Origin: Nonomuraea fuscirosea
GTDB lineage: Bacteria; Actinomycetota; Actinomycetes; Streptosporangiales; Streptosporangiaceae
NCBI RefSeq assembly: GCF_003001935.1
Contig: NZ_PVNG01000003.1
Span: forward strand, 620,001 to 684,000
DNA: 64,000 nucleotides
Reading direction: 5' to 3'
Shown here: positions 36,348-43,936 of the stretch, one piece after another
Position numbering within the stretch: position 1 is the stretch's first letter
Layout of the letters: each line of letters starts with the position of its first letter
Position numbers and translations under genes: made by a program
The notes under the pieces: generated by a model
What the model was told of the DNA's origin: nothing
What the model saw: only the letters and a program-made list of their open reading frames with translations
The model's database searches: none

Positions 36348-37535
36348 TCAGCACCAGGTCAGCGTGGAGTTGATCCTGGTCACGTTGCTGATCGTGTTGT
36401 TGCTGCCGGTGCACGGACTCCACCTGATGCCGGTGTTGGAGACCGTCAGGTTCTGGAACCGGATCCCTGACGACGGCGCGAACTCCGTACGGGCCGCGAT
36501 GCGGACCTCGCCACCGCCGCTGATCGTCCCCGACGCGCCGGCGATGACGACGTTGTGGCAGTTCTCCACCAGGACCGCGTTGTTGCCGGTGTTGGCGAGG
36601 TCGACCCGGTCGATGGTGGCGCCGCCGCTCTCGGAGACGCAGAAGATCCCCCGGCCGCCGCCGCGCGCCTTGACCGTGCCGACGCGGATGTTGGTCGGGT
36701 AGGAACTGCCGATCCGGCCGTTGCGGTTGGCCATGCGGAAGGCCGCGTACCCGGTGCCCGCGCCGGCGTTGTCGGCGTCGACGGTGCCGACCGTCGCGTT
36801 GACGGTCTGGTTGAGCAGCAGCCCGGACTCGCCGACGTTGCGCGCCGTCACGGTGCCGACGGTCAGACCGTCCACGCCGTACGTCTCCATCGCGTGCGAA
36901 CTGGCCCCCTGCACGTACACGTTGTCGACCCGTATGTTGCGGCTCCACTGGCTGGTGTCGCCGCGGTTGTCGACGCGCACGCCGAGGCCCGCGCCGAGCC
37001 GCATGTCGATCTGGCCGAGCCAGACGTTCGTGACGTTGCGCAGGAAGACGCCGTAGACCGGGGTGCCGGTGACGTTCAGGTACGGGACCTCGATGTTCGT
37101 GGTGCCGCGCGAGTAGATCGGCGCGTAGTCGCCGGAGCCCGAGCCGGTCACGTTGACGGTGCCGCAGACCGACAGGGAGGTGTGGCTCGGCAGCGAGATC
37201 CGGCTGCCGGCGCTCATCGTGCCGTTGCCGCGGACCACGACGCGCTGGATCGAGGTGCGCCCGGCTGTGAGGCTGCCGATGCCGGCCTGGACCGCCGCGC
37301 GGAAGTCGGTGCCGGTGTAGACGCTCGCGCCGGCGCTGTTGCGGGCGGTCCAGGTGCTGCCGCTGACCGTCACCTGCGCCTGGAAGGAGCCGTCTCCGCA
37401 GGCGGCGGCGGACGCGGGCGCCGCACCGAGCACCAGGCCGGCCGTGCCGGTGATCAGTCCGGTGATCGTCGCGATCACCTGGGAGAGTCTTCTCGGTCCT
37501 GGTAGAGCCCCGAAGGCTGCTGTTAGCGCTAACAT
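36348..37535 (-). CDS. Secreted right-handed beta-helix protein
   Basis: A 395-residue exported protein. The signal region (RRLSQVIATITGLITG onward) is probably cut after GAAPASA, residues 37-43. The rest is a parallel beta-helix with many short repeats (NVYVQGASSHAMETYG, TVTARNVGESGLLLNQ, NTGNNAVLVENC) seen in pectate lyase-, polygalacturonase- and PL6-like proteins. No catalytic motif stands out, so enzyme activity is not assigned. Four or more Cys suggest disulfides. GGAAGGGA lies 10 bases before ATG 37535. The start codon is inside a perfect LacI-type palindrome, suggesting sugar-controlled expression of a polysaccharide-active protein. Confidence 0.75.
   Translation of the reverse strand: MLALTAAFGALPGPRRLSQVIATITGLITGTAGLVLGAAPASAAACGDGSFQAQVTVSGSTWTARNSAGASVYTGTDFRAAVQAGIGSLTAGRTSIQRVVVRGNGTMSAGSRISLPSHTSLSVCGTVNVTGSGSGDYAPIYSRGTTNIEVPYLNVTGTPVYGVFLRNVTNVWLGQIDMRLGAGLGVRVDNRGDTSQWSRNIRVDNVYVQGASSHAMETYGVDGLTVGTVTARNVGESGLLLNQTVNATVGTVDADNAGAGTGYAAFRMANRNGRIGSSYPTNIRVGTVKARGGGRGIFCVSESGGATIDRVDLANTGNNAVLVENCHNVVIAGASGTISGGGEVRIAARTEFAPSSGIRFQNLTVSNTGIRWSPCTGSNNTISNVTRINSTLTWC
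37522..37535. promoter_or_regulatory. LacI-family operator TGTTAGCGCTAACA
   Basis: A perfect 14-bp palindrome of the kind bound by LacI-family sugar repressors in actinomycetes. It covers the start codon of the beta-helix gene. No LacI gene is adjacent, so the repressor is coded elsewhere. A second palindrome, CTGAAAGTTTCAG (37706-37718), lies about 170 bp upstream inside the end of the MFS gene and may or may not matter. Confidence 0.65.
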
Positions 37536-37714
37536 CGCAAGATCGTCCCTTCCTCGCGGGATGACGGTGATCGCCCCACAGCAAAGAGGACGCCCTGACG
37601 CCTGTCAATGCCGCTGTCAGCGTTCCGGCCGCCCGCCGGATCACGTACGACGACGTGACAGTGGTCAGGCCCGCGAAAGCACGCGAGCCGCACGGATCGG
37701 GCCCGCTGAAAGTT

Positions 37715-38929
37715 TCAGGTCCTTGTCAGATCGGCGATCGGCGGCGCGACGGCGGCCGTTCCCGAGCGCCAGAGCAGATACCCCGTCAGCGCCGCGAGCA
37801 GCCCCGCCAGACCGGCCGCCGCGAAGCCGCCCGCCGAAGTGGACACGTCGATCGCCATCCCCACCACCGGAGCCCCGAGCGCGAACCCCGCGCCCGCCGC
37901 CGACGAGTGCAGCCCGGTCGCCTCGCCGCGCACGCCGGCGGGCGTCAACCGGCTCACCGCGTCGGTGACCGTGACCAGGGTCGGCGCGGTCAGCAGCCCG
38001 ATCCCGACGACGGCGACGCAGAGCCAGGGCCAGGTGGGGGCGAGCCCGGCCGGAATCGTCACCAGCGCGAGCAGCCCGAGCAGCAGCCAGGTCGGCACCG
38101 GCCGGGGCAGCGCGCCGTACACCAGACCACCCACGACGGAGGCCGCCCCGCAGACGGCGACGACCAGCGCCGCCCACGAGACCCGACCGGCCTCGCGAAG
38201 CGTGGCCACGATGGCCAGGTCGACGCCACTGAGCAACATCGCGACGCCGAACCCCATGAGCAGCACGGCGACCACCCGCACTCCCAGCCACTCCCTGCGC
38301 CGGGGCCGGCCCGCCGCCGCGCCGGACGTCTCGCCCTCGGCCCGCAGCGGCGGGTCGAGCAGCATGATCCCGGCCCCGCCGGCGACGATAGCGGCGCCCA
38401 CGCCCCACGACACCACGCCGGGGGAGAGCGTCGTGGCGAAGAGGATCACCACGGCCGGGCCCACCAGGTACGACACCTCGCCCGCCACCGACTCCAGCGC
38501 GAACGCGGCCCGCCGCTGCTCCGCCGTGGTCATCGCGGTGATCGCCTGCCTGGTGACCGCCTGGACCGGCACCATCAGCAGCCCGGCCACGAAGGAGGCG
38601 CCCACCAGCACCACGTACGGCAGCACGGGCACCGCCGACCAGAACAGGAGCTGCGGCACGATCGTGATCGGCAGCACGGTGCGCAGGCCCCGCCGGTCGA
38701 TCATCCGCCCCAGCACCGGCCCGCCCAGCGCGACACCGGCGGTGAGCGCCGCCACCACCGCTCCCGCCGCCGCGTAACTGTGGCCGAGCGTGACGACGAC
38801 GACCATCGTCAGCGCCATCGCGTCCGCCGTGATCGCGGTACGGGCCAGCAGGGAGATGCCCAGCAGCGGCGTCAGCCCCGGCACCGCGAGCACCTGTCGA
38901 AATCGGGTCACTGGTTCGACGGTAGTCAT
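37715..38929 (-). CDS. MFS transporter
   Basis: A 404-residue major facilitator with about 12 predicted membrane helices. The motif-A-like loop GGPVLGRMIDRRGLRTVL follows helix 2, and a hydrophilic central loop (AEGETSGAAAGRPRRREW) divides the two halves. It resembles drug or metabolite efflux MFS proteins. Start ATG 38929 is the first Met before the transporter fold; a longer frame reaching 39337 crosses the divergent LysR gene and is rejected. Divergent from a LysR regulator with an operator in the 54-bp gap, a standard arrangement in which the regulator controls the exporter. Substrate unknown. Confidence 0.88.
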   Translation of the reverse strand: MTTVEPVTRFRQVLAVPGLTPLLGISLLARTAITADAMALTMVVVVTLGHSYAAAGAVVAALTAGVALGGPVLGRMIDRRGLRTVLPITIVPQLLFWSAVPVLPYVVLVGASFVAGLLMVPVQAVTRQAITAMTTAEQRRAAFALESVAGEVSYLVGPAVVILFATTLSPGVVSWGVGAAIVAGGAGIMLLDPPLRAEGETSGAAAGRPRRREWLGVRVVAVLLMGFGVAMLLSGVDLAIVATLREAGRVSWAALVVAVCGAASVVGGLVYGALPRPVPTWLLLGLLALVTIPAGLAPTWPWLCVAVVGIGLLTAPTLVTVTDAVSRLTPAGVRGEATGLHSSAAGAGFALGAPVVGMAIDVSTSAGGFAAAGLAGLLAALTGYLLWRSGTAAVAPPIADLTRT

Positions 38930-38967
38930 CCGGACAGGCCATAGGAAGACGTCATTTCGTAGGATAA

Positions 38968-38988
38968 GGCATAATGAATTGTTATGCC
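38968..38988. promoter_or_regulatory. LysR-type inverted repeat in MFS/LysR gap
   Basis: GGCATAA (38968-38974) and TTATGCC (38982-38988) are perfect 7-bp arms around a 7-base AT-rich spacer. The centre has the A/T-rich LysR T-N11-A look (ATAA...TTAT). It covers the LysR start codon (ATG 38984), so bound regulator would block its own expression. Confidence 0.65.
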
Positions 38989-39826
38989 CCGTGACCTTGA
39001 GACCGTGCTGCTGCGGTCGTTCGTCGCCACCGTCCGGGCGGGCAGCATCAGCCGCGCCGCGGCGGCGCTCGGCCGCACCCAGCCCGCGCTCAGCCAGCAG
39101 TTGCGCAAGCTCGAACGCACCGTCGGCAGCCCGCTGCTGCTCCGGGCGCCGTCCGGCGTCACGCTGACCCGGGTGGGGGAGGAGCTGCTGCCGTACGCCG
39201 AGCGCATCCTCGCCCTGTCGGCTCAGGCGCTGGCCGAGACCGGGCGGGCGCTCACCGGGCACTGCGGCCTCGGCCTGCACGAGGACCTGGCCGCCTCCCG
39301 CCTGCACCAGGCCCTGGCCGACCTCGCCCGGCTGCATCCCGGCGCGACGCTGGAGGTGCTCACCCTCACCGGCGCGGCGACGCGGGAGGCGTACGACTCG
39401 GGCCGGGTGCAGCTCGTCCTCGACGAGGTCCCCGACCTGCCCAGGCCGCCGAAGTGGACAGTGCGGCTGCCGCTGGTGTGGGCGGTCGGGCAGGGGGTCG
39501 CCGTCGACGCCGACCCGCTGCCGGTGGTGCTGTTCGCCAACCCGTGCGCCTGGCGGACGGCGGTGCTGGACGCGATGGAGGGCTCGGGACGTCCGTGGCG
39601 GGTGGCGTTCGAGAGCAACAGCCTGGCCGGGGTGCTCGCCGCCCTACGGGCCGGACTCGGTGTCGGGGCGCTCCTGCCCGCCAACCTCGAACCGTCCATG
39701 GCCTGCCACGACGCCTCCGCGCTTCCGCCCCTGCCGGACGTCGAACTCGGCCTCGCCCGCCACCCGGGCACCGAGGGCGACGCGCTGGTCGACGCCGTCG
39801 AGACCGCCCTGCGACGCATGCTCTGA
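38984..39826 (+). CDS. LysR-family transcriptional regulator
   Basis: A 280-residue LysR regulator. The N-terminal winged HTH is clear (LETVLLRSFVATVRAGSISR then AAAALGRTQPALSQQLRKLE and GSPLLLRAPSGVTLTRVGEEL). The effector domain (about residues 90-280) is a little shorter than usual. It is divergent from the MFS gene and probably controls it through the palindrome at 38968. No ribosome site is visible before the ATG and the upstream DNA is the operator, so the transcript may be leaderless. Confidence 0.92.
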   Translation: MPRDLETVLLRSFVATVRAGSISRAAAALGRTQPALSQQLRKLERTVGSPLLLRAPSGVTLTRVGEELLPYAERILALSAQALAETGRALTGHCGLGLHEDLAASRLHQALADLARLHPGATLEVLTLTGAATREAYDSGRVQLVLDEVPDLPRPPKWTVRLPLVWAVGQGVAVDADPLPVVLFANPCAWRTAVLDAMEGSGRPWRVAFESNSLAGVLAALRAGLGVGALLPANLEPSMACHDASALPPLPDVELGLARHPGTEGDALVDAVETALRRML

Positions 39827-39915
39827 TCGCGGGTGGACACGGCCGCACGCCTCAGCCGGCATGGACGGCCGTGCGCCCGGACGCGGCTCGGCCGGTCCGG
39901 GCGCACACCCCGCCC

Positions 39916-40227
39916 CTACGCGCAGTTCCAGCGGATGCCCTGGAACTGCCGGCCGTACCGCTGCCACCACAACGTCCGCGTGACGTACGCGGTCAGGATC
40001 TGGCAGTCGGAGTCCGGCCCGCGCCGCTTGACCTGGAAGGAGATCGAGTAGTTGCACTTGTTGGAGACCCGTACGTGGTGCTTGAACCTGCTGGTCCAGT
40101 GCGTGACCTGACCGCACCCGCCCTGCGCCGTGGCGGCGACGGCAGGAGCGGGAACCACGGCCGCCGGGACGGCCAGCGAGATCGCGCCGGCGACGGCGGC
40201 CGCGCCCAGTCTGGCGGTGAGTTTCAT
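39916..40227 (-). CDS. Small secreted four-Cys protein (amylase-inhibitor-like spacing)
   Basis: A 103-residue exported protein: signal MKLTARLGAAAVAG onward, probably cut after PAPAVAA (about residue 32). The mature part of about 70 residues has four cysteines with 19, 16 and 26 residues between them, close to the 15/17/27 of Streptomyces alpha-amylase inhibitors such as tendamistat, with a similar alternating strand pattern (SNKCNYSISFQVKRRGPDSD). The W-R-Y inhibitory triplet is not obvious, so inhibitor function is only a guess. GGGGAGGA precedes the ATG. Three TTGAG repeats at 11-bp spacing lie upstream (40277-40303). Confidence 0.7.
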   Translation of the reverse strand: MKLTARLGAAAVAGAISLAVPAAVVPAPAVAATAQGGCGQVTHWTSRFKHHVRVSNKCNYSISFQVKRRGPDSDCQILTAYVTRTLWWQRYGRQFQGIRWNCA

Positions 40228-40276
40228 GTGCGTTCCTCCCCGTTGGTGTGATGAGAGGAACGTACGGCGGCGCGGA

Positions 40277-40303
40277 TTGAGATTCTGTTGAGCCTCGGTT
40301 GAG
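40277..40303. promoter_or_regulatory. Three TTGAG direct repeats at 11-bp period
   Basis: TTGAG occurs at 40277-40281, 40288-40292 and 40299-40303, an exact 11-bp period as seen for OmpR/PhoB-family response-regulator boxes. It lies 50-76 bp upstream of the secreted four-Cys gene (minus strand). The window has three orphan OmpR-type kinases but no response regulator, so the binder must be coded elsewhere. Confidence 0.45.
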
Positions 40304-40395
40304 CGACCCCCGTCACCGGGCCCGATGGTCGAACAGGCGGTTGCTGGAGTACAGGGCGTAGACCATCGGCCACCTCGGTGCGTCATGGTAGCCCT

Positions 40396-40797
40396 ATGAG
40401 CCCAGACACCCACCCGAACGCCGTACTCACCCGGCGCCTGTACGAGCTGGCCGGCGCCGGCGACCTCCCCGGGTATCTCGCCCTGCTCGCCGACGACGTC
40501 GTCTTCCACATCGGCGGCGACTGCGTCGTGACGGGAGAGCACCGCGGTAAGGACGCCATCGTCAGGCTCGGCGCACTCGTGAACGAGGAGACGGCCGGCA
40601 CCTTCCGCACCGGCCTGCTCTCCGTCCAGGCCAACGACTCCCACGCGGTCACGCTGCACCGGTGGACGGCGGAGCGCAGGGGCGAGCGGGTCGAGATGGA
40701 CAACTTCATCGTCTACCGCTTCGAACGCGAGCTGGTCGCGGAACGCTGGGAGTACGTGTCCGACCAGCACGCCCACGACACCTTCTGGCGCCGCTGA
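40396..40797 (+). CDS. SnoaL-like nuclear-transport-factor-2 fold protein
   Basis: A 133-residue single-domain protein with the NTF2/ketosteroid-isomerase (SnoaL-like) fold. The early helices (NAVLTRRLYELAGAGDLPG), the LLADDVVFHIGG strand and the closing sheet (GERVEMDNFIVYRFERELV then AERWEYVSDQ) are typical. The start is ATG 40396; upstream ATG 40378 adds six residues without a better ribosome site. Members include isomerases, cyclases and dehydratases, and many are unassigned. No polyketide or steroid genes are near. Confidence 0.75.
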   Translation: MSPDTHPNAVLTRRLYELAGAGDLPGYLALLADDVVFHIGGDCVVTGEHRGKDAIVRLGALVNEETAGTFRTGLLSVQANDSHAVTLHRWTAERRGERVEMDNFIVYRFERELVAERWEYVSDQHAHDTFWRR

Positions 40798-40876
40798 CAC
40801 CGCCGGCGGGCAGGTAGCGGGGCTCTCGGCAGCGTGCTACAGGCCTTTTCCTATCCGTGCGGCGGACCCCTCGCGT

Positions 40877-41719
40877 TCAGTCGTCGTCGGAGAAGACCAG
40901 TTCGTCCCTCGTCGCCACGAGTTCGGCGGGAGGTGGCTTGACGTCGATCGGGTCGTGCCAGCCGGAGTACCGCTCATCGGTAATCACCACATGGCGGTCT
41001 TCGACGCTCCAAGGGCTGTCGGGCTCGTCATAACGCGTCTGGCACCTGCGTACGAGCTGATCCGAGCCGAGCCACAGCCGCCACTTCACCGGCAACTTGC
41101 GGTAGCTCGCGTGCTGTCCGATGGGTTTGTTCACGTTGTCCACCCACACGCTCGGATCCAGCTTGTACAGCGCGCCGATCGTGGTGCTGCCCTCGTAGAG
41201 GGTGGTGCGGGTGCCGTCGTAGACGCCGGCGGGGTGCTTGGCCGTGGTGGTGGCCAGCACGTGCCGGAGGACCGCGGGATCACTCAGCCTGATCTGCCCG
41301 CACGATATGAACAGGTCGTTCTTCTTCTTCTTCTTCGACACGATCCAGGACTTGCCCGCCGGCAGGTAGTCAGGGTGTTCGGGCTCCCAGTTGTAGACGC
41401 GGTAGAGGAAGGCGATGCTCCGGGAGTCGCCCAGTGAGGACGAGAAGCGGAGGTCGCTGGCCACGATCCCGCCACCACCGAATTCGAACACGGTCTTGGC
41501 CCGGCCGGTGAGGCGAACCTTCTTCGGCCCCAAGACGGAGCGAAACACCGCAGTCTCCCGCACCCCGCCATGACCGTTGAGTTTCCGCTTCAGCGCCGCG
41601 ACCGGATCGGGACGGGCGGCGGCTTCGGCGGGCACGCCGGTGATCGAGACCGAGACCGAGACCGAGATCGAGGCCGTCAGCACAAGAGCCGGCCCAAGCG
41701 TCCATCGACCCATGCCCAT
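40877..41719 (-). CDS. Secreted protein of unknown function
   Basis: A 280-residue exported protein. The signal peptide has an unusual alternating core (TASISVSVSVSITG), encoded by near-perfect short tandem repeats, and probably ends at GVPAEAAA. The mature part is beta-rich (VFRSVLGPKKVRLTGRAKTV, WRLWLGSDQLVRRC) with two Cys, a run of five Lys (SKKKKKND) and an acidic end (VFSDDD). The pattern resembles LolA/LppX-like or LprG-like lipid-binding secreted proteins, but I cannot confirm this. The start is ATG 41719 with GGGGAG upstream; a longer frame into the aldolase is rejected. Confidence 0.65.
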   Translation of the reverse strand: MGMGRWTLGPALVLTASISVSVSVSITGVPAEAAARPDPVAALKRKLNGHGGVRETAVFRSVLGPKKVRLTGRAKTVFEFGGGGIVASDLRFSSSLGDSRSIAFLYRVYNWEPEHPDYLPAGKSWIVSKKKKKNDLFISCGQIRLSDPAVLRHVLATTTAKHPAGVYDGTRTTLYEGSTTIGALYKLDPSVWVDNVNKPIGQHASYRKLPVKWRLWLGSDQLVRRCQTRYDEPDSPWSVEDRHVVITDERYSGWHDPIDVKPPPAELVATRDELVFSDDD

Positions 41720-41847
41720 GCGCTCCCCGCTCGATTCCGTGCCGCCGGGAACCGACGGCCGGAGGAGATCTTCGCGGATGAAGATCTCGACGACGTATCG
41801 AAGCCGTGCCCGATCGCGACGCCGTCGGTCGGACACTCCGCGCCCCC

Positions 41848-42924
41848 TCAGCGGGCGCGGGCCAGGACGTCGTGGATGAGGCCGACCACCTCGTCGGGGG
41901 TGAACTCCATGGCGTTCTCGCCGACGCTGACCTCGAACGCGGACCGGCCCGGCTCGGACGCCGAACGTACCCGGCCCCAGAGCTGGATGCCGTGCTCGGC
42001 GAGGATCTCCTGACCGGCTCGCTCGACGGCGTGGCGGCCGGCCGGCAGGTGGACGTGGAACATCGGGGTCTGCGGCGGGTCGGGGTGGGCGCGGGCGGCG
42101 CCGTCGGCGTTGATCGCGGCCGCGATGGCGATGGCGTGCTCGCGGTAGGCGGGCATCCTCTCCGCCAGGGTGTCGAGGTGGACCAGCGCGGCCAGGGCGA
42201 GCGGCCAGGCGTCGCGGATGCCGCCGCCGAGCCGTTGCCGCCACACCCGGGCCGCCTCCACGGTGGCCGAGTCGGAGGCGAGCACGGCGCCGCGTACCCC
42301 CTGCAGGCTCTTGTAGAGGGAGACGTAGACGGTGTCGAACAGGGCGGCGATCTCGTCGAACGGCCGCCGGTAGTAGGTCTGGGCCTCCCACAGCCGGGCG
42401 CCGTCCAGGTGCGCGGCGGCGCCGGTGGCGCGGACGAGCGCGACCTGCTCGCCCAGCTCGTCCCAGGTGGGCAGCAGGCCGCCGAGGTCACGCTGCGGCA
42501 GCTCCCAGACGGCCGCGGCGAGCGGCTCGCCGGCGGCCGCCGCCAGGTCCGCGGCCGTCATCAGCTCGTGCGGGTCGCCGGTGCGGCGCAACCGCAGCCT
42601 GTGCACGGCGTTGTAGCCCTGCTCCTCCCACACGTCCAGATGCGACTGCGGATGGGCGGCGAACGTACGGCGCCCGAGCCGGTCGGCGTGCACCCGCAAC
42701 GCGGTCTGCTGGGCCATCGTGCCACTGGGGAAGAACAGCGCGCTCTCCTTGCCGAGCAGCTCGGCCAGCCGCCGCTCCAGCACCGCGACGGGACCCTGCG
42801 GCCCGTCGGCCGGGGTGTCGTCGTCCACCAGGGCCAGCATCTGCTCCAGCATCCGGCGCGGCCCCCGGCGGATGGGCGCGTGCAGGAACAGGGAGCGCCG
42901 CACGGGCGGGCTGGATTCGGGCAT
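41848..42924 (-). CDS. Threonine aldolase / beta-eliminating lyase family (PLP)
   Basis: A 358-residue fold-type I PLP enzyme similar to low-specificity L-threonine aldolase, which splits threonine to glycine and acetaldehyde. Hallmarks: the ALFFPSGTMAQQTAL cofactor loop, AAHLDGARLWEAQ with the PLP-contacting Asp, and the Schiff-base Lys in YVSLYKSLQGVRGAVL. The start is ATG 42924; an upstream extension to 43095 would run through the inverted-repeat operator and is rejected. Divergent from a secreted hydrolase across that operator. Other beta-eliminating lyases share these motifs, so substrate is not certain. Confidence 0.82.
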   Translation of the reverse strand: MPESSPPVRRSLFLHAPIRRGPRRMLEQMLALVDDDTPADGPQGPVAVLERRLAELLGKESALFFPSGTMAQQTALRVHADRLGRRTFAAHPQSHLDVWEEQGYNAVHRLRLRRTGDPHELMTAADLAAAAGEPLAAAVWELPQRDLGGLLPTWDELGEQVALVRATGAAAHLDGARLWEAQTYYRRPFDEIAALFDTVYVSLYKSLQGVRGAVLASDSATVEAARVWRQRLGGGIRDAWPLALAALVHLDTLAERMPAYREHAIAIAAAINADGAARAHPDPPQTPMFHVHLPAGRHAVERAGQEILAEHGIQLWGRVRSASEPGRSAFEVSVGENAMEFTPDEVVGLIHDVLARAR

Positions 42925-42977
42925 GAACGTCGTCCTTTCCCGGGTCTGTTGCGGTACGTATCTTGCCAGCCAGAGGA

Positions 42978-43044
42978 GAGGTAGAACGTTCGGTCTTGAC
43001 GAATGGATCGGAAGTGGCCAAGATAAGACCGAACGTTCTACCTC
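42978..43044. promoter_or_regulatory. 20-bp perfect inverted repeat, paired TetR-like operators
   Basis: GAGGTAGAACGTTCGGTCTT (42978-42997) is repeated inverted without mismatch at 43025-43044, with 27 bases between. Each arm contains the 8-bp palindrome GAACGTTC, so each could be an operator on its own. The pair sits midway between the divergent aldolase (42924) and hydrolase (43116) starts and can control both. The palindrome style is TetR-like; no TetR gene is adjacent. Confidence 0.7.
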
Positions 43045-43115
43045 GGCGCTGCGCCTGCCGAAGGAACGTCGCCGCCGCTTCGTCCGAAGCAACACATGAA
43101 CCGAAAGGTCGCATC

Positions 43116-43907
43116 ATGCGCAACCGCGTGCTCCGTCGTGTCGCCCTCGCCGTCGGCGCCCTCGCCCTGATCGGCGCCACCGCGCCGAGCGTGGCACTGG
43201 CGGCCGGTGAGACCTCGGCCCGCAAGCCGACCGTCGTGCTCGTCCACGGCGCGTGGGCCGACTCCTCAAGCTGGTCGCCGGTGATGGAACGACTGCGCAA
43301 GGACGGCTATCCGGTCCGCGCCATCGCCAACCCGCTGCGGGGGCTCACCAGCGACACGGCCTACGTCAACAGCTACCTGGCCGCGATCGACGGCCCCATG
43401 GTGCTGGTCGGCCACTCGTACGGCGGCGCGGTGATCACCAACTCCGGCGTCTCCGACCCCGACGTCAAGGCCCTGGTCTACATCGCCGGGTTCATCCCCG
43501 CGAAGGGTGAGACGGTGGGCGAGCTGGCGGCCAAGTCCCCGACGCCCATCCCGCTGGTCTCGACCGAGGTCCCGGACGGCACGGAGGTGTCCATCGACCC
43601 CGACCACTTCCGCGACGCCTTCGCCGGTGACGTCGACAAGACCACCGCCGCCGACCTGGCCGCCGCCCAGCGGCCCGCCAACACCAGGGCGGTCACCGAC
43701 GCCGGCGTGGAGGAGGCGTACCGCACCGTTCCCGCCTGGAGCCTGATCACCCGCCAGGACCACGCGATCGCCCCCGACGTGCAGCGCTTCATGTCCAAGC
43801 GGGCCGGCGCGCACATCGAGGAGGTCAGCGCCTCCCACGCGGTGATGGTCAGCCGTCCCGACGCCGTCACGCGGGTGATCGAGGACGCGGCCCGCAACGC
43901 CCGGTGA
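43116..43907 (+). CDS. Secreted alpha/beta hydrolase
   Basis: A 263-residue exported alpha/beta hydrolase. The signal MRNRVLRRVALAVG onward ends at about SVALA (residue 28). The oxyanion region is VVLVHGAWADSSSW, the nucleophile elbow is LVGHSYGGAV, and the late residues ITRQDHAI and the His in SASHAVMVSRPD complete the expected triad. It resembles the EstC/salicylate-esterase-like family (short 'lid-less' hydrolases with the HGAWxD motif) that often act on small esters. It starts 72 bp after the paired operators and is divergent from the aldolase. An FAD oxidoreductase follows on the same strand after 29 bp and may be co-transcribed. Confidence 0.85.
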   Translation: MRNRVLRRVALAVGALALIGATAPSVALAAGETSARKPTVVLVHGAWADSSSWSPVMERLRKDGYPVRAIANPLRGLTSDTAYVNSYLAAIDGPMVLVGHSYGGAVITNSGVSDPDVKALVYIAGFIPAKGETVGELAAKSPTPIPLVSTEVPDGTEVSIDPDHFRDAFAGDVDKTTAADLAAAQRPANTRAVTDAGVEEAYRTVPAWSLITRQDHAIAPDVQRFMSKRAGAHIEEVSASHAVMVSRPDAVTRVIEDAARNAR

Positions 43908-43936
43908 AACGCGTCCCTTCCCGAGATGGGGGTCCC

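Noticed and set aside
38930..39337. Upstream extension of the MFS gene
   Set aside because: Crosses the operator and the LysR coding region; the transporter fold begins after ATG 38929.
42925..43095. N-terminal extension of the threonine aldolase
   Set aside because: Runs through the perfect inverted-repeat operator and codes a basic, unconserved stretch.
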